Positions 1 through 8,104 of a DNA stretch of 37,525 nucleotides are shown here, piece by piece. A model generated the notes under the pieces. It had not been told where the DNA came from and ran no database searches. It worked only from the letters and a program-made list of their open reading frames with translations. Made by a program: the position numbers and the translations under genes. Position 1 is the first letter of the stretch. Every line of letters starts with the position of its first letter. The stretch is from Bradyrhizobiaceae bacterium (GTDB lineage Bacteria > Pseudomonadota > Alphaproteobacteria > Rhizobiales > Xanthobacteraceae): NCBI GenBank assembly GCA_003105195.1, contig PQAH01000119.1:1-37525 (forward strand), read 5' to 3'.

Positions 1-21
1 GCGCGGGCGCGCCGGCGCGGC

Positions 22-1215
22 TCAGCCGGGCCTGCCGTCGACGCGCGGACGCACGAGCTTCGGGCCGATGATTCCGAGATAGAGCGCGAACCCCGCGATC
101 CACAGCGTGCCCGCGAGATCCATCGCAGCCTTGGCATGGGCGCCCTCGAGCCAGGGCACGGCGCAGCGCGCAAGCGTGCCGGCCGATAGCGAGAGCAGCG
201 CCAGCGTGACGCCCGGCGGCACCCGCAGCGCGTGCCCCGTGTGCAGCAGTCCTGCGACCGTCATCACGGCCAGCGTCGCGACGGCGGCGCCGCCGAACCC
301 GAGCGCGTGGACGATCGCCGAGCTCGCCACCGGGATCGCGAGACGGTCGAGACCGATCCCCGCCGCGGCGGCCGCGATGGCGAGACTGGCGAACCAGAAC
401 GGCCAGACGAAGGCCCGCCGGCCGGCGACGCCGATCCACCATTCGCACAGCCGGTGCACCTGCGCGGCTGCGGCCGCGAGCGCGATCCAGCCGGTCGCCT
501 GCGCCTCGGGCGCCGCCAGCACGCCCGCCGCGAGCGCGAGCAGCGTCACGGCCGCGATGTCGCTCGAGGCCGGCTCCATGCGCAGCACGCGCGTTCGCGC
601 GTCCGCCCGCAAGGCGAGCTGCGAGACGATCGGCACGATGCGCCCGGACGCTACCGTCACCAGCGCCGCATAAACGAGCAGGCTCGGCAGCGCGAGCCGG
701 GCCGGCTCGATCGCCAGGAGCCCGAGGCGCCCCGCCTGCCAGGTGGCGTCGAGCGCCGCCAGCAGGCCGAGCAGGAGCACGAACAGGCCGAGACGCGGCG
801 GCCTGTGGCGCACCAGCACGTGGACCGCGATCCCCGTGACGGCCGGCAGGAAGGCGGCGGCGAGTAAAGCGAGGTCGAGGCGGACGTCTTCCACCAGCAT
901 CGCGGCGCGGCCCGCCACCCAGAGTGCGAAGATCCAGCCCAGCACGGACCCGTCGAGCGCGTCGGACTTGGTCCATTCCGGAAACGCCGTGAGCACGAAT
1001 CCGGCGACTGCGGCCGAGAAGGTGCCGAACAACATCTCGTGCTGGTGCCAGGTGAGATCGACCGCGCCGAGCCAGGAGGGCAGCGCGCCGGCGAGCGCCG
1101 CCACCCAGAGCACGACCGCCGCCACCGCCCAGGCCGCGGTCGCGAGAAAGAATGGGCGAAAGCCGTAGGCGAGCAGGACTCCGGCCGACGCATCAGCCGA
1201 GATAGAACGTGCCAT
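22..1215 (-). CDS. nnrS: NnrS family multi-pass membrane protein
   Basis: The 397-residue product is almost entirely hydrophobic, with about twelve predicted membrane segments. It opens with the family hallmark LLAYGFRPFFLATA (about residues 14-27), followed by WHQHEMLFG near residue 56 and a late GHTG-like TGHALR motif. NnrS proteins are haem/copper-containing membrane proteins linked to nitric oxide tolerance and denitrification; the exact reaction is not settled. The ATG at 1215 overlaps the end of the upstream binding-protein gene by 23 nt, so it is the last gene of the ABC operon. A second NnrS gene of the same family lies at 8105-9307. The family call is firm; a role in NO stress here is inferred. 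Confidence 0.88.
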   Translation of the reverse strand: MARSISADASAGVLLAYGFRPFFLATAAWAVAAVVLWVAALAGALPSWLGAVDLTWHQHEMLFGTFSAAVAGFVLTAFPEWTKSDALDGSVLGWIFALWVAGRAAMLVEDVRLDLALLAAAFLPAVTGIAVHVLVRHRPPRLGLFVLLLGLLAALDATWQAGRLGLLAIEPARLALPSLLVYAALVTVASGRIVPIVSQLALRADARTRVLRMEPASSDIAAVTLLALAAGVLAAPEAQATGWIALAAAAAQVHRLCEWWIGVAGRRAFVWPFWFASLAIAAAAAGIGLDRLAIPVASSAIVHALGFGGAAVATLAVMTVAGLLHTGHALRVPPGVTLALLSLSAGTLARCAVPWLEGAHAKAAMDLAGTLWIAGFALYLGIIGPKLVRPRVDGRPG

Positions 1216-2173
1216 CCGGCAGCCCTCCGCCGATCACCGCCGGATCGATCTCGGCGAGCGTGGAATAGAAACGCTCGATCTCGCCCCTCGACTCGTGCGC
1301 CGAGCGCCAGGCGAGCGGCGTCGACTTCAGGGACTGCAGCACGATCTCCGCATCGAGGCCGAACAACTCGGCCCCGAGCCGCGCCGCGTCCGCACGGCTC
1401 GCGCCGATCCAAGCGATCGCGGCCTGCGCGCCCTGCCGCAGCGCAGCGACCAGGTCCGGCCGCTTGGCCGCGAGCTTCGCCTGCACCAGCGTCCCGGCCT
1501 GCGGGATCCGTCCCGATCCCCCGACCAGCTTCGCCCAGGCCTCCTGCAGGTCGATGGCGCGGCGCGGCGCGAGGCCGAGCGCCCGGCCGCGCATCAGCGC
1601 CGCCGTGGAGGCGGGCTCGGGCAGCAGCACCGATACGACCCGGCGCGCGATGAAGAGCTGCACGCCCTCGAACGGCGTGCCCACATAGGTGATGCGGACA
1701 TCGCGACCGGGCACGAGCCCGGCGCGGTGCAGCAGCACCGTGAGGACGAGGTCCGGCATGTCGCCGCGGAACGGCACCGCGAGCTCGCGGCCCTTGAGGT
1801 CGGCGATGCTCCCGATCCCGGGATCCGTCGAGAGGATCGAGAGGATGCCCCAGACCGTCACGTCGAGCAGGCGGACCGGCACGCCCTTGCGATGCAGCAT
1901 CGCGGCGACGTTCACGGGCGTCGCTGCGACCTGGTAGTTCCCCGACAGCACGCCGGCGCGCAACTGGTCCGGGCTCTTCCACGGCCCGAAGCGCACCGCC
2001 TTGGCGAACGGCTGGAGCGCCTCCTGCCGCGCCATGTGCGCGAGATAGAGCGAGGGCGGCGCGGGCGGGCCTGCGAGCACCAGCGTGTCGAGGGGCGCGG
2101 CCCACGCCGGCCGCGCGAGACCCGCGGCGAGCGCCGACAGGCCGGTGGACATCAGGGTGCGTCTGGACAGCAC
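1193..2173 (-). CDS. ABC transporter substrate-binding protein, Tat-type signal
   Basis: A 326-residue periplasmic binding protein of the NMT1/SsuA/NrtA-like class. The N-terminus has the twin-arginine pattern SRRTLM followed by a hydrophobic stretch and a PAWAAP cleavage region (about residue 26), suggesting Tat export. The mature part carries the class II layout, including LYLAHMARQEAL near residue 42 and SIADLKGRELAVPFRG in the middle, typical of proteins for nitrate, sulfonate, taurine or thiamine-precursor ligands. It follows the ATPase gene with a 76-nt gap and overlaps nnrS. The ligand cannot be read from the sequence; the NnrS partner and an upstream FNR-type box hint at an anaerobic or nitrogen-oxide context. 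Confidence 0.82.
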   Translation of the reverse strand: MLSRRTLMSTGLSALAAGLARPAWAAPLDTLVLAGPPAPPSLYLAHMARQEALQPFAKAVRFGPWKSPDQLRAGVLSGNYQVAATPVNVAAMLHRKGVPVRLLDVTVWGILSILSTDPGIGSIADLKGRELAVPFRGDMPDLVLTVLLHRAGLVPGRDVRITYVGTPFEGVQLFIARRVVSVLLPEPASTAALMRGRALGLAPRRAIDLQEAWAKLVGGSGRIPQAGTLVQAKLAAKRPDLVAALRQGAQAAIAWIGASRADAARLGAELFGLDAEIVLQSLKSTPLAWRSAHESRGEIERFYSTLAEIDPAVIGGGLPDGTFYLG

Positions 2174-2249
2174 GTCAGTCTCCTTTCGGGTCGGCTCGGC
2201 CGCGGGTTGCGGCGCGGGGCAGTCGGGCCGCGGGCCGGGCGTCTCGGGC

Positions 2250-3008
2250 TCATCGGGACGCTCTCAGCGGCACGATATCGGCGGCGCAGGCCTGAAGCGC
2301 GAACGCCGCGGCCACGCGGCGGTCGGCGAAGAGCTGCGCGGCGATCTGGTGTGCCTCGTGCGGCGCGCGCGGCTGGCGCGCACGGCCGAGCGGATGCGCG
2401 AGCGTCACGGTTGCGGGCTCGCCGTCGAGCACGACGATGCGGTCCGCGACGGTCGCGGCCTCGGCGATGTCGTGGGTGACCATCAGCACCGCGCAGTCGC
2501 TGGAGAGCTCGCTGCGCAGGATCGCGAGCAGCTCGAAGCGCAGGCCGGGATCGAGCGCGCTGAACGGCTCGTCGAGCACCAGCAGCCGCGGCTCGACCAG
2601 GAAGGCGCGCGCGAGCGCCACGCGCTGGCGCATGCCGCCCGAGAGCTCGGCCGGCCAGGCGTCGAGCACGTCGCCGAGGCCGAGCCGCGCCAGCATGGCG
2701 GCAGCGCGGCGGCGGCGCTCGCGCCGGCCCACGCCCAGGCATTTCAGGCCGAAGCCCGCATTGTCGACGACGCGGCGCCACGGCAGCAGGCGCGGCTCCT
2801 GGAACACGCAGGCGATACGGTCCTCCTGCGCCACCTCCCCGGCCGTCGGCGCGAGCAGGCCGGCGGCCACTTGCAGGAGCGTGCTCTTGCCGGAGCCGGA
2901 GCGGCCGATCACGGCGACGATGGTGCCGCCCGGGACCGCGAGGTCGATGCCGCCGAGGATCTCGCGCAGGCCGTAGGCGGCGCGGATGCCGGTCATGGCG
3001 AGACTCAT
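2250..3008 (-). CDS. ABC transporter ATP-binding protein (SsuB/TauB/NrtD-like)
   Basis: A 252-residue ATPase starting at the ATG at 3008; the same frame stays open upstream only because of the GC bias. Visible motifs in order: Walker A GRSGSGKST (about residue 34), Q-loop VFQEPRLLPWRR, signature LSGGMRQRVALARA, Walker B LLVLDEP and the switch histidine MVTHD. The spacing and the LLPWRR segment fit the nitrate/sulfonate/taurine importer subfamily. The start overlaps the permease stop by 4 nt (ATGA), indicating translational coupling. It energises the permease at 3005-3802 together with the binding protein at 1193-2173. Confidence 0.9.
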   Translation of the reverse strand: MSLAMTGIRAAYGLREILGGIDLAVPGGTIVAVIGRSGSGKSTLLQVAAGLLAPTAGEVAQEDRIACVFQEPRLLPWRRVVDNAGFGLKCLGVGRRERRRRAAAMLARLGLGDVLDAWPAELSGGMRQRVALARAFLVEPRLLVLDEPFSALDPGLRFELLAILRSELSSDCAVLMVTHDIAEAATVADRIVVLDGEPATVTLAHPLGRARQPRAPHEAHQIAAQLFADRRVAAAFALQACAADIVPLRASR

Positions 3009-3802
3009 GCGGCGCCCCCCGGCGACGGGATCCCGGCCGCACGCCAGCGTTCGAGACGCGCATGCAGCGGGCGCAGCAGCCCGCGGTCGAGCCCCAGCAC
3101 GAGGGCGAGGACCAGCGCGATCCAGGCGAAGGCCGTCGCGGAGTCGAGATTGACGCGCGCGCGCGCGAGCGCCGCGCCGAGGCCGTCGGCGAGCGCGAGC
3201 AGCTCGATCATCACGGCGACTTTCATGGCGACCGCGAGCTCCGTGATGGCGGCGGGCGCCACATGCGTGACGATCTGCGGCAGGCGCACCTCGAGGAGCC
3301 GCACCAGCGGCCCGGCGCCGAACAGCGCCGCCATCTGATCGAGCGCGCGGTCGCGCGCGACCAGGCCGGCGCGCGCCGCCACCGCGACGATCGGCACCAC
3401 CGCGACCGCGACCGTGAACACCGCGGCGGAATTGCCGATGCCGAACCAGATCAGTGCCAGCACCACCCAGGCGATCGGCGGCATCGCCATCAGGAGCGTC
3501 GTCAGCGGATCGATCAGCTTGTCGAGGGCGAGGCTCGCGCCGACTGCGAGCCCGCAGGCGAGCCCCACGCCGGCGCCGGCGAGGAATCCGAGCAGCGTGC
3601 GCTGGAGGGTGGCCGCGATGGAAGTCCAGTTGGCCGGATCCGCGAGCAGCGACATGAGCTCGGCCAGCACCGCGCGCGGTGGCGGAAGGATGAGCGGATT
3701 GAGGGCGCAGGCCGCCATTTCCCAGGCGGCAACGGCGAGCAGCACGCCCACCGACCCGCCCGTCAAGGCGTGCAGCGGCCGCCAGGGCGGCCTTGCGCTC
3801 AT
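3005..3802 (-). CDS. ABC transporter permease (SsuC/TauC-like)
   Basis: A 265-residue inner-membrane permease of the binding-protein-dependent (BPD_transp_1) family, with about six hydrophobic segments. The EAA-type loop for ATPase docking is around residues 150-175 (DQMAALFGAGPLVRLLEVRL), and PPPRAVLAEL near residue 40 is typical of nitrate/sulfonate-class permeases. A good ribosome site (GGAGG, 6 nt before ATG) supports the start. It is the first gene of the operon permease-ATPase-binding protein-nnrS, preceded by a 247-nt gap that holds an FNR-type palindrome. Confidence 0.86.
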   Translation of the reverse strand: MSARPPWRPLHALTGGSVGVLLAVAAWEMAACALNPLILPPPRAVLAELMSLLADPANWTSIAATLQRTLLGFLAGAGVGLACGLAVGASLALDKLIDPLTTLLMAMPPIAWVVLALIWFGIGNSAAVFTVAVAVVPIVAVAARAGLVARDRALDQMAALFGAGPLVRLLEVRLPQIVTHVAPAAITELAVAMKVAVMIELLALADGLGAALARARVNLDSATAFAWIALVLALVLGLDRGLLRPLHARLERWRAAGIPSPGGAA

Positions 3803-3889
3803 CTCGTCCTCCGGTCACATCTCGGCGCGATTCAAGGTCGCGGACACGTCGACCGAGGCGGACGGTAGGGAGCGCCACCGGGCTCACGC

Positions 3890-3903
3890 TTGACATGGAT
3901 CAA
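3890..3903 (-). promoter_or_regulatory. FNR/Dnr-type box upstream of the ABC-nnrS operon
   Basis: TTGACATGGATCAA matches the FNR-family consensus TTGAT-N4-ATCAA at 9 of 10 positions. Its centre is about 94 nt upstream of the permease ATG at 3802, so a class II position (-41.5) would give a 5' leader of roughly 50 nt. The rest of the 3803-4049 gap shows nothing else recognisable. Regulation by FNR, FnrL or a Dnr/NnrR homologue is inference. Confidence 0.55.
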
Positions 3904-4049
3904 GGAGGACCGAAGATCGGAGAAGATCTAAAGTAGGATTCGTCAGTTTAGAGCGAGACAAAAGTACCAGTTCGAGAACTACACTGCGGCACGCCAAAGT
4001 ATTCCGAAGGCGCTCGACTTGCCGGCATGCGCCGGCGCCCGCGGATCGT

Positions 4050-5573
4050 TCAGGACGTACGGCGCGTCCCGACGAACACGTGCCCGAAACGCCGCTCCAC
4101 GCTCTCGACCACCTCGCGCGGCATCGCGAGCCGCCGGCCCCATTCGCGCGTGGTCTCGGGCCCGATCTTGACGGTCGCGTCGATGCCGAGCTTGCCGGCA
4201 AGCCCCGGCAGCGGCGAGGCGAAGTCGAGCGGATCCATCGGCGTGTCGCCGACGACCAGAAGGTCGCGGCCCGGGTCCATGCGGGTCGCGACCGCCCACA
4301 TCACGTCGTCCCAGCGTCGCGCGTCGATGTCGTCGTCCACCACGATGACGAGCTTGGTCATCAGGAACTGCGGCAGCAGCGACCAGAAGCCCATCATGAG
4401 TCGCCGCGCCTGGCCCGGATAGGTCTTGCGCAGCGAGATGACGGCGATGCGGTAGGAGCAGGCTTCCGGCGGCAGCCAGCAGTCGACGACCTCGGGGAAG
4501 GTCTGCCGCACCAGCGGCAGGAACACCTCGCCGAGCGCGGAGGCGAGCACCGCGGGCTCGTCGGGCGCGCGGCCCGTGAAGGTCGAGAGATAGACCGGCG
4601 CCTCGCGGTGGGTTATCGCCGTGAGCCGCATCACGGGAAACGACTCGACCGCGTTGTAGTAGCCGGTGTGGTCGCCGTATGGCCCTTCCGGCGCGCTCGC
4701 GCCGGGGTCGACGAAGCCTTCCAGCACGATCTCGGCCTCGGCCGGCACCAGGAGCGGCACCGTGCTGGCCGGCGCGAGCGCGGTGCGTGCGCCGCGCAGC
4801 ATCCCGGCGAAGACGTATTCGGAGAGCGTTTCCGGGACCGGCGTCACGGCCGCGAGCAGCAGCGCCGGGTCGGCGCCGATCGCCACCGCGACCGGCATCG
4901 GCCGCCCCGCGGCCTGCCACAGCCGGTGATGCGCCGCGCCGCCGCGGCGCGGCAGCCAGCGCAGGATCGCGCGGTCGCGGCCGAGCACCTGCATGCGGTA
5001 GATGCCGAGATTGTAGGCGCGCGCATCGGTAGCGTCGGGCGGCCGCGTGATCACCACCGGCCAGGTGATGAGCGGGGCGGGCTCGCCCGGCCAGCAGGTC
5101 TGCACCGGCAAGAGGCCGAGATCGACGTCGCCGCCGGTACGGACATGGGCCTGCGCCGGCGCGCGGCGCGCGATCTCGGGGCGTGTCGCGAGCGCTGCGC
5201 GCAGCTCGGGCCAGCGGCGCACGGCATCGGAGACGCCGCGCGGCGGCGTCGGCTGCCGCAGCGCCGTGAGCAGCTCGCCGAGCTGCCCGAGCCGCGCTGG
5301 CGTGGTCCCGAGTCCCGCGGCGACGCGCGCGATGGTTCCGAACAGGTTCACGACCAGCGGGATCTCGCAGTTGCGGCCGTCGGCCGCGACCGGCCGCGCG
5401 AAGCGCAGCACCGGCCCCCCCGCCGCGATCGTGCGGCGATGGATCTCGGTCGCCTCGAGGACGGTCGAGACCGGCTCGGCGATCCGCGCGACCTCGCCGT
5501 GCGCGTCGAGATGGGCGAGGAAGCCGGCGAGATCGCGAAAGGCCGGGAGATCGCGTCGAAACCCGCCGTGCAT
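4050..5573 (-). CDS. ubiD: UbiD family decarboxylase (3-polyprenyl-4-hydroxybenzoate decarboxylase)
   Basis: The 507-residue product matches the usual UbiD length (about 490-500). It carries the prenyl-FMN/metal-binding stretch YNLGIYRMQVLGRD (about residues 187-200), a glutamate-rich active-site region (EIVLEGFVDP near 281) and EGPYGDHTGYY (296-306). UbiD decarboxylates polyprenyl-hydroxybenzoate in ubiquinone synthesis using prenylated FMN made by UbiX, which is encoded at 9301-9888. It is divergent from ubiT and shares a 98-nt region with an FNR-type site. UbiD paralogues can act on other aromatic acids, but the surrounding ubiT/U/V/X genes favour ubiquinone synthesis. Confidence 0.92.
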   Translation of the reverse strand: MHGGFRRDLPAFRDLAGFLAHLDAHGEVARIAEPVSTVLEATEIHRRTIAAGGPVLRFARPVAADGRNCEIPLVVNLFGTIARVAAGLGTTPARLGQLGELLTALRQPTPPRGVSDAVRRWPELRAALATRPEIARRAPAQAHVRTGGDVDLGLLPVQTCWPGEPAPLITWPVVITRPPDATDARAYNLGIYRMQVLGRDRAILRWLPRRGGAAHHRLWQAAGRPMPVAVAIGADPALLLAAVTPVPETLSEYVFAGMLRGARTALAPASTVPLLVPAEAEIVLEGFVDPGASAPEGPYGDHTGYYNAVESFPVMRLTAITHREAPVYLSTFTGRAPDEPAVLASALGEVFLPLVRQTFPEVVDCWLPPEACSYRIAVISLRKTYPGQARRLMMGFWSLLPQFLMTKLVIVVDDDIDARRWDDVMWAVATRMDPGRDLLVVGDTPMDPLDFASPLPGLAGKLGIDATVKIGPETTREWGRRLAMPREVVESVERRFGHVFVGTRRTS

Positions 5574-5607
5574 CTGGCCCGACTATCGCCTGCCGGCTCG
5601 TCCCGCC

Positions 5608-5621
5608 TTGATCAAAGACAA
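5608..5621. promoter_or_regulatory. FNR/Dnr-type box in the ubiD-ubiT divergent region
   Basis: TTGATCAAAGACAA fits TTG-N8-CAA and matches TTGAT-N4-ATCAA at 8 of 10 positions. It lies 34 nt before the ubiD ATG and 50 nt before the ubiT ATG. Only the ubiT side leaves room for a class II position with a short leader. Oxygen control would suit the O2-independent pathway encoded by ubiTUV; this is inferred. Confidence 0.5.
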
Positions 5622-5671
5622 CTCGCCCGCCCCGCGGACCCTCTAGGGTCTCCTCCGACACGGCGCAGCCC

Positions 5672-6211
5672 ATGCATGGTCACCTCCCCCCCGTCGTCGC
5701 GCGGCTCGCGCGCACCCTTCCCTTGGCACCGCTCGAGCTCGTCGCGCAGCGGCTCTTCGCCAATGCGCTGAACCGGCGTCCGTCGCTGTTCGCCCGGCTC
5801 GGACCCTTCGCGCAAGCGACCTTCGCGATCGACCCGGTCGACTGTCCCTTCGTCTTCCTGATCACGCCCGCCGAAGGCCGGCTGCGCGTGCGCGAGACCC
5901 TCGGCACGGCACCCCATGCGGCCCGTATCGCGGCGCCGCTCGTCGTTCTGCTCGGCATGCTCGACGGCACCTATGACGGCGACGCGCTGTTCTTCTCCCG
6001 CGACCTCGTGATCGAGGGCGACACCGAGGCCGTGCTGGCGCTGCGCAACGCCATCGAGGATGCCGAGCTCGACCCCGCGACCGTGCTCGGCCTGCCGGCC
6101 GCGCTGTGCGCGCCGGTCAACCGCATCGCGGATCTCGCGCTCGACGGCGCCCGCCGCATGCTGGACGCGCCCGCGCCCGGCGGGCCGCGCCACGCGGCGC
6201 CGCCGCGATGA
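5672..6211 (+). CDS. ubiT: UbiT, SCP2-domain lipid-binding factor for anaerobic ubiquinone synthesis
   Basis: A 179-residue protein with a single SCP2 (sterol carrier) lipid-binding domain over about residues 35-125, as in UbiT (YhbT). UbiT is required with UbiU and UbiV for O2-independent ubiquinone synthesis and is thought to hold isoprenoid quinone intermediates. The short domain ends in DLVIEGDTEAVLALRNAIED, typical of the family. Its stop overlaps the ubiU ATG by 4 nt (ATGA). Identification rests on the domain pattern and on the directly adjoining ubiU and ubiV. Confidence 0.88.
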   Translation: MHGHLPPVVARLARTLPLAPLELVAQRLFANALNRRPSLFARLGPFAQATFAIDPVDCPFVFLITPAEGRLRVRETLGTAPHAARIAAPLVVLLGMLDGTYDGDALFFSRDLVIEGDTEAVLALRNAIEDAELDPATVLGLPAALCAPVNRIADLALDGARRMLDAPAPGGPRHAAPPR

Positions 6212-7206
6212 CGGCCCGGCGCAGCCTCGAGCTGGTCTGCCCCGCCGGCACCCCCGCCGGGCTGCGCGCCGCCGTCGATGCCGGGGCGCACGCGGTCTAT
6301 TGCGGCTTCCGCGACGAGACCAATGCGCGCAACTTCCCGGGCCTGAATTTCGACCGCGCCGAGATGCGCGAGGGAATCGCCTATGCGCATGCCCGTGGCG
6401 CCAGGGTGCTGGTGGCCCTCAACACCTTCATGCGGGTCGGCGCCATCGAGACATGGACGCGCGCCGTCGACGACGCGGTCGCGGCCGGCGCCGACGCGCT
6501 GATCCTCGCCGATATCGGCTTGATCGCCTATGCGCGCGACGCGCATCCGCGCCAGCGCCTGCACCTCTCGGTGCAGGCCGCCGCCGCGACTCCGGAGGCG
6601 ATCGCCTTCTATCGCGACCGCTTCGGCATCGCTCGCGTGGTGCTGCCGCGGGTGCTGACTTTGGACGAGATCGCGCGGCTCACCGCCGCGGCCGCGCCCT
6701 GCGAGACCGAGGTCTTCGTCTTCGGCGGCATGTGCGTGATGGCCGAGGGTCGCTGCCTGCTCTCCTCCTATGCGACCGGCAAGTCGCCCAACCAGAATGG
6801 CGTCTGCTCGCCGCCGAGCCACGTCGCCTATCGCGAGGAGAACGGCGCCCTCACGGCCACGCTCGGCGGCTTCACGATCGAGCAGTTCGGCCGCGGCGAG
6901 CCCGCCGGTTACCCGACCTTGTGCAAGGGCCGCTTCGCCGCCAACGGCGCGACCTCCCACCTGTTCGAGGATCCGGTCAGCCTCAATGCGCTCGAGCTCC
7001 TGCCGCGCCTCGCCGAGATCGGCGTTTCCGGCCTGAAGATCGAGGGCCGTCAGCGTGGCCGCGCCTATGTCGCGGCGGTCGTGCGCGCGTTTCGCGGCGC
7101 GCTCGACGCCCTTGCACAGGGCCGGGCGCCGGACGCCGGCGCGCTGCGCGCCCTCACCGAGGGCCAAGCCGACACCACGGGCGCCTATCGGAAGGCCTGG
7201 CGCTGA
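6208..7206 (+). CDS. ubiU: UbiU, U32-peptidase-family Fe-S protein of O2-independent ubiquinone hydroxylation
   Basis: The 332-residue product is almost the same length as E. coli UbiU (331). Four cysteines at 176, 183, 200 and 239 have exactly the spacing of the [4Fe-4S] ligands of E. coli UbiU. The N-terminal LELVCPAGTPAGLRAAVDAG and the GRQRGRAYV region are U32-family hallmarks. UbiU and UbiV form a heterodimer that hydroxylates ubiquinone precursors without O2, using prephenate as oxygen donor. The ATG at 6208 overlaps the ubiT stop; a longer frame upstream is a shadow. The stop (TGATG) overlaps the ubiV start by 1 nt. Confidence 0.94.
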   Translation: MTARRSLELVCPAGTPAGLRAAVDAGAHAVYCGFRDETNARNFPGLNFDRAEMREGIAYAHARGARVLVALNTFMRVGAIETWTRAVDDAVAAGADALILADIGLIAYARDAHPRQRLHLSVQAAAATPEAIAFYRDRFGIARVVLPRVLTLDEIARLTAAAAPCETEVFVFGGMCVMAEGRCLLSSYATGKSPNQNGVCSPPSHVAYREENGALTATLGGFTIEQFGRGEPAGYPTLCKGRFAANGATSHLFEDPVSLNALELLPRLAEIGVSGLKIEGRQRGRAYVAAVVRAFRGALDALAQGRAPDAGALRALTEGQADTTGAYRKAWR

Positions 7207-8099
7207 TGCAGCTCACCCTCGGCCCCGTCCTGTTCAACTGGCCGACCGAGGCGTGGCAGGACTTCTATGCGCGCATCGCCGACGAGGCCGACGTCGACCG
7301 GGTGATCGTCGGCGAGGTGGTCTGCTCCAAGCGCATGCCGTTCCGCGACCACGCCATCGCGGCGGTGCTGGAGCGTCTCGCCCGCGCCGGCAAGGAAGTC
7401 GTCTATGCGACGCTGGCGCTGCCGACCCTGCCGCGCGAGACGCGGGCGATCCGCGAGGCGATCGAGGCCGGCTATCCGGTCGAGGCGAACGACATCGCGA
7501 CCGTGCATCTCCTCGCCGGCGCACCGCATGTCGTCGGTCCCTATCTCAACATCTACAACGAGGCGGCGCTGGCCGCGCACGCCGCGCTGGGCGCGACGCG
7601 CGTCTGTCTTTCGCCCGAGCTGCCGCTCGCGGCCATCGAGGGACTCGCCGCGCGCGCCGGCGCGGTCGCGCTCGAGGTTTTCGCCTTCGGCCGCGCACCC
7701 CTCGCCCTCTCGGCGCGCTGCTATCACGCGCGCGCCCACGGCCTTCCGAAGGACGCCTGCCAGTTCGTGTGCGAGCGCGACGCCGACGGCATGGACGTCG
7801 CGACCGTGACGGGCCAGCCCTTCCTCGCCGTCAACGGCATCCAGACCCTCGGTCACGGCGTGACGGCGGCGATCCGGCAGGTCGACGCGCTGCGCGCCGC
7901 CGGCGTCGACGCGTTGCGGCTCTCGCCGCAGAGCTGCGACATGGTCGCGGTCGCGCGCGTCTTCCGCGGCCTCGCCGAGGCGCGCATCGACGCCGCGGCG
8001 GCGGAGGCCGCGCTCGCGGCGCTGCCGCTGCCCGGGCCGCTCGGCGACGGCTATCTGCGCGGCCTGCCCGGCGCGCGCCGCCTGCAGGATGCGGAGTGA
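7206..8099 (+). CDS. ubiV: UbiV, U32-family partner of UbiU
   Basis: A 297-residue U32-family protein starting LTLGPVLFNWP, characteristic of UbiV (YhbV, 292 residues). Cysteines at 40, 172, 185 and 189 reproduce the [4Fe-4S] ligand spacing of E. coli UbiV (last three separated by 13 and 4). It pairs with UbiU in the cytosol for anaerobic ring hydroxylation of ubiquinone. The start codon overlaps the ubiU stop by one base, so the two subunits are translationally coupled. It is followed 5 nt later by an nnrS gene. Confidence 0.94.
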   Translation: MQLTLGPVLFNWPTEAWQDFYARIADEADVDRVIVGEVVCSKRMPFRDHAIAAVLERLARAGKEVVYATLALPTLPRETRAIREAIEAGYPVEANDIATVHLLAGAPHVVGPYLNIYNEAALAAHAALGATRVCLSPELPLAAIEGLAARAGAVALEVFAFGRAPLALSARCYHARAHGLPKDACQFVCERDADGMDVATVTGQPFLAVNGIQTLGHGVTAAIRQVDALRAAGVDALRLSPQSCDMVAVARVFRGLAEARIDAAAAEAALAALPLPGPLGDGYLRGLPGARRLQDAE

Positions 8100-8104
8100 C
8101 CGCC

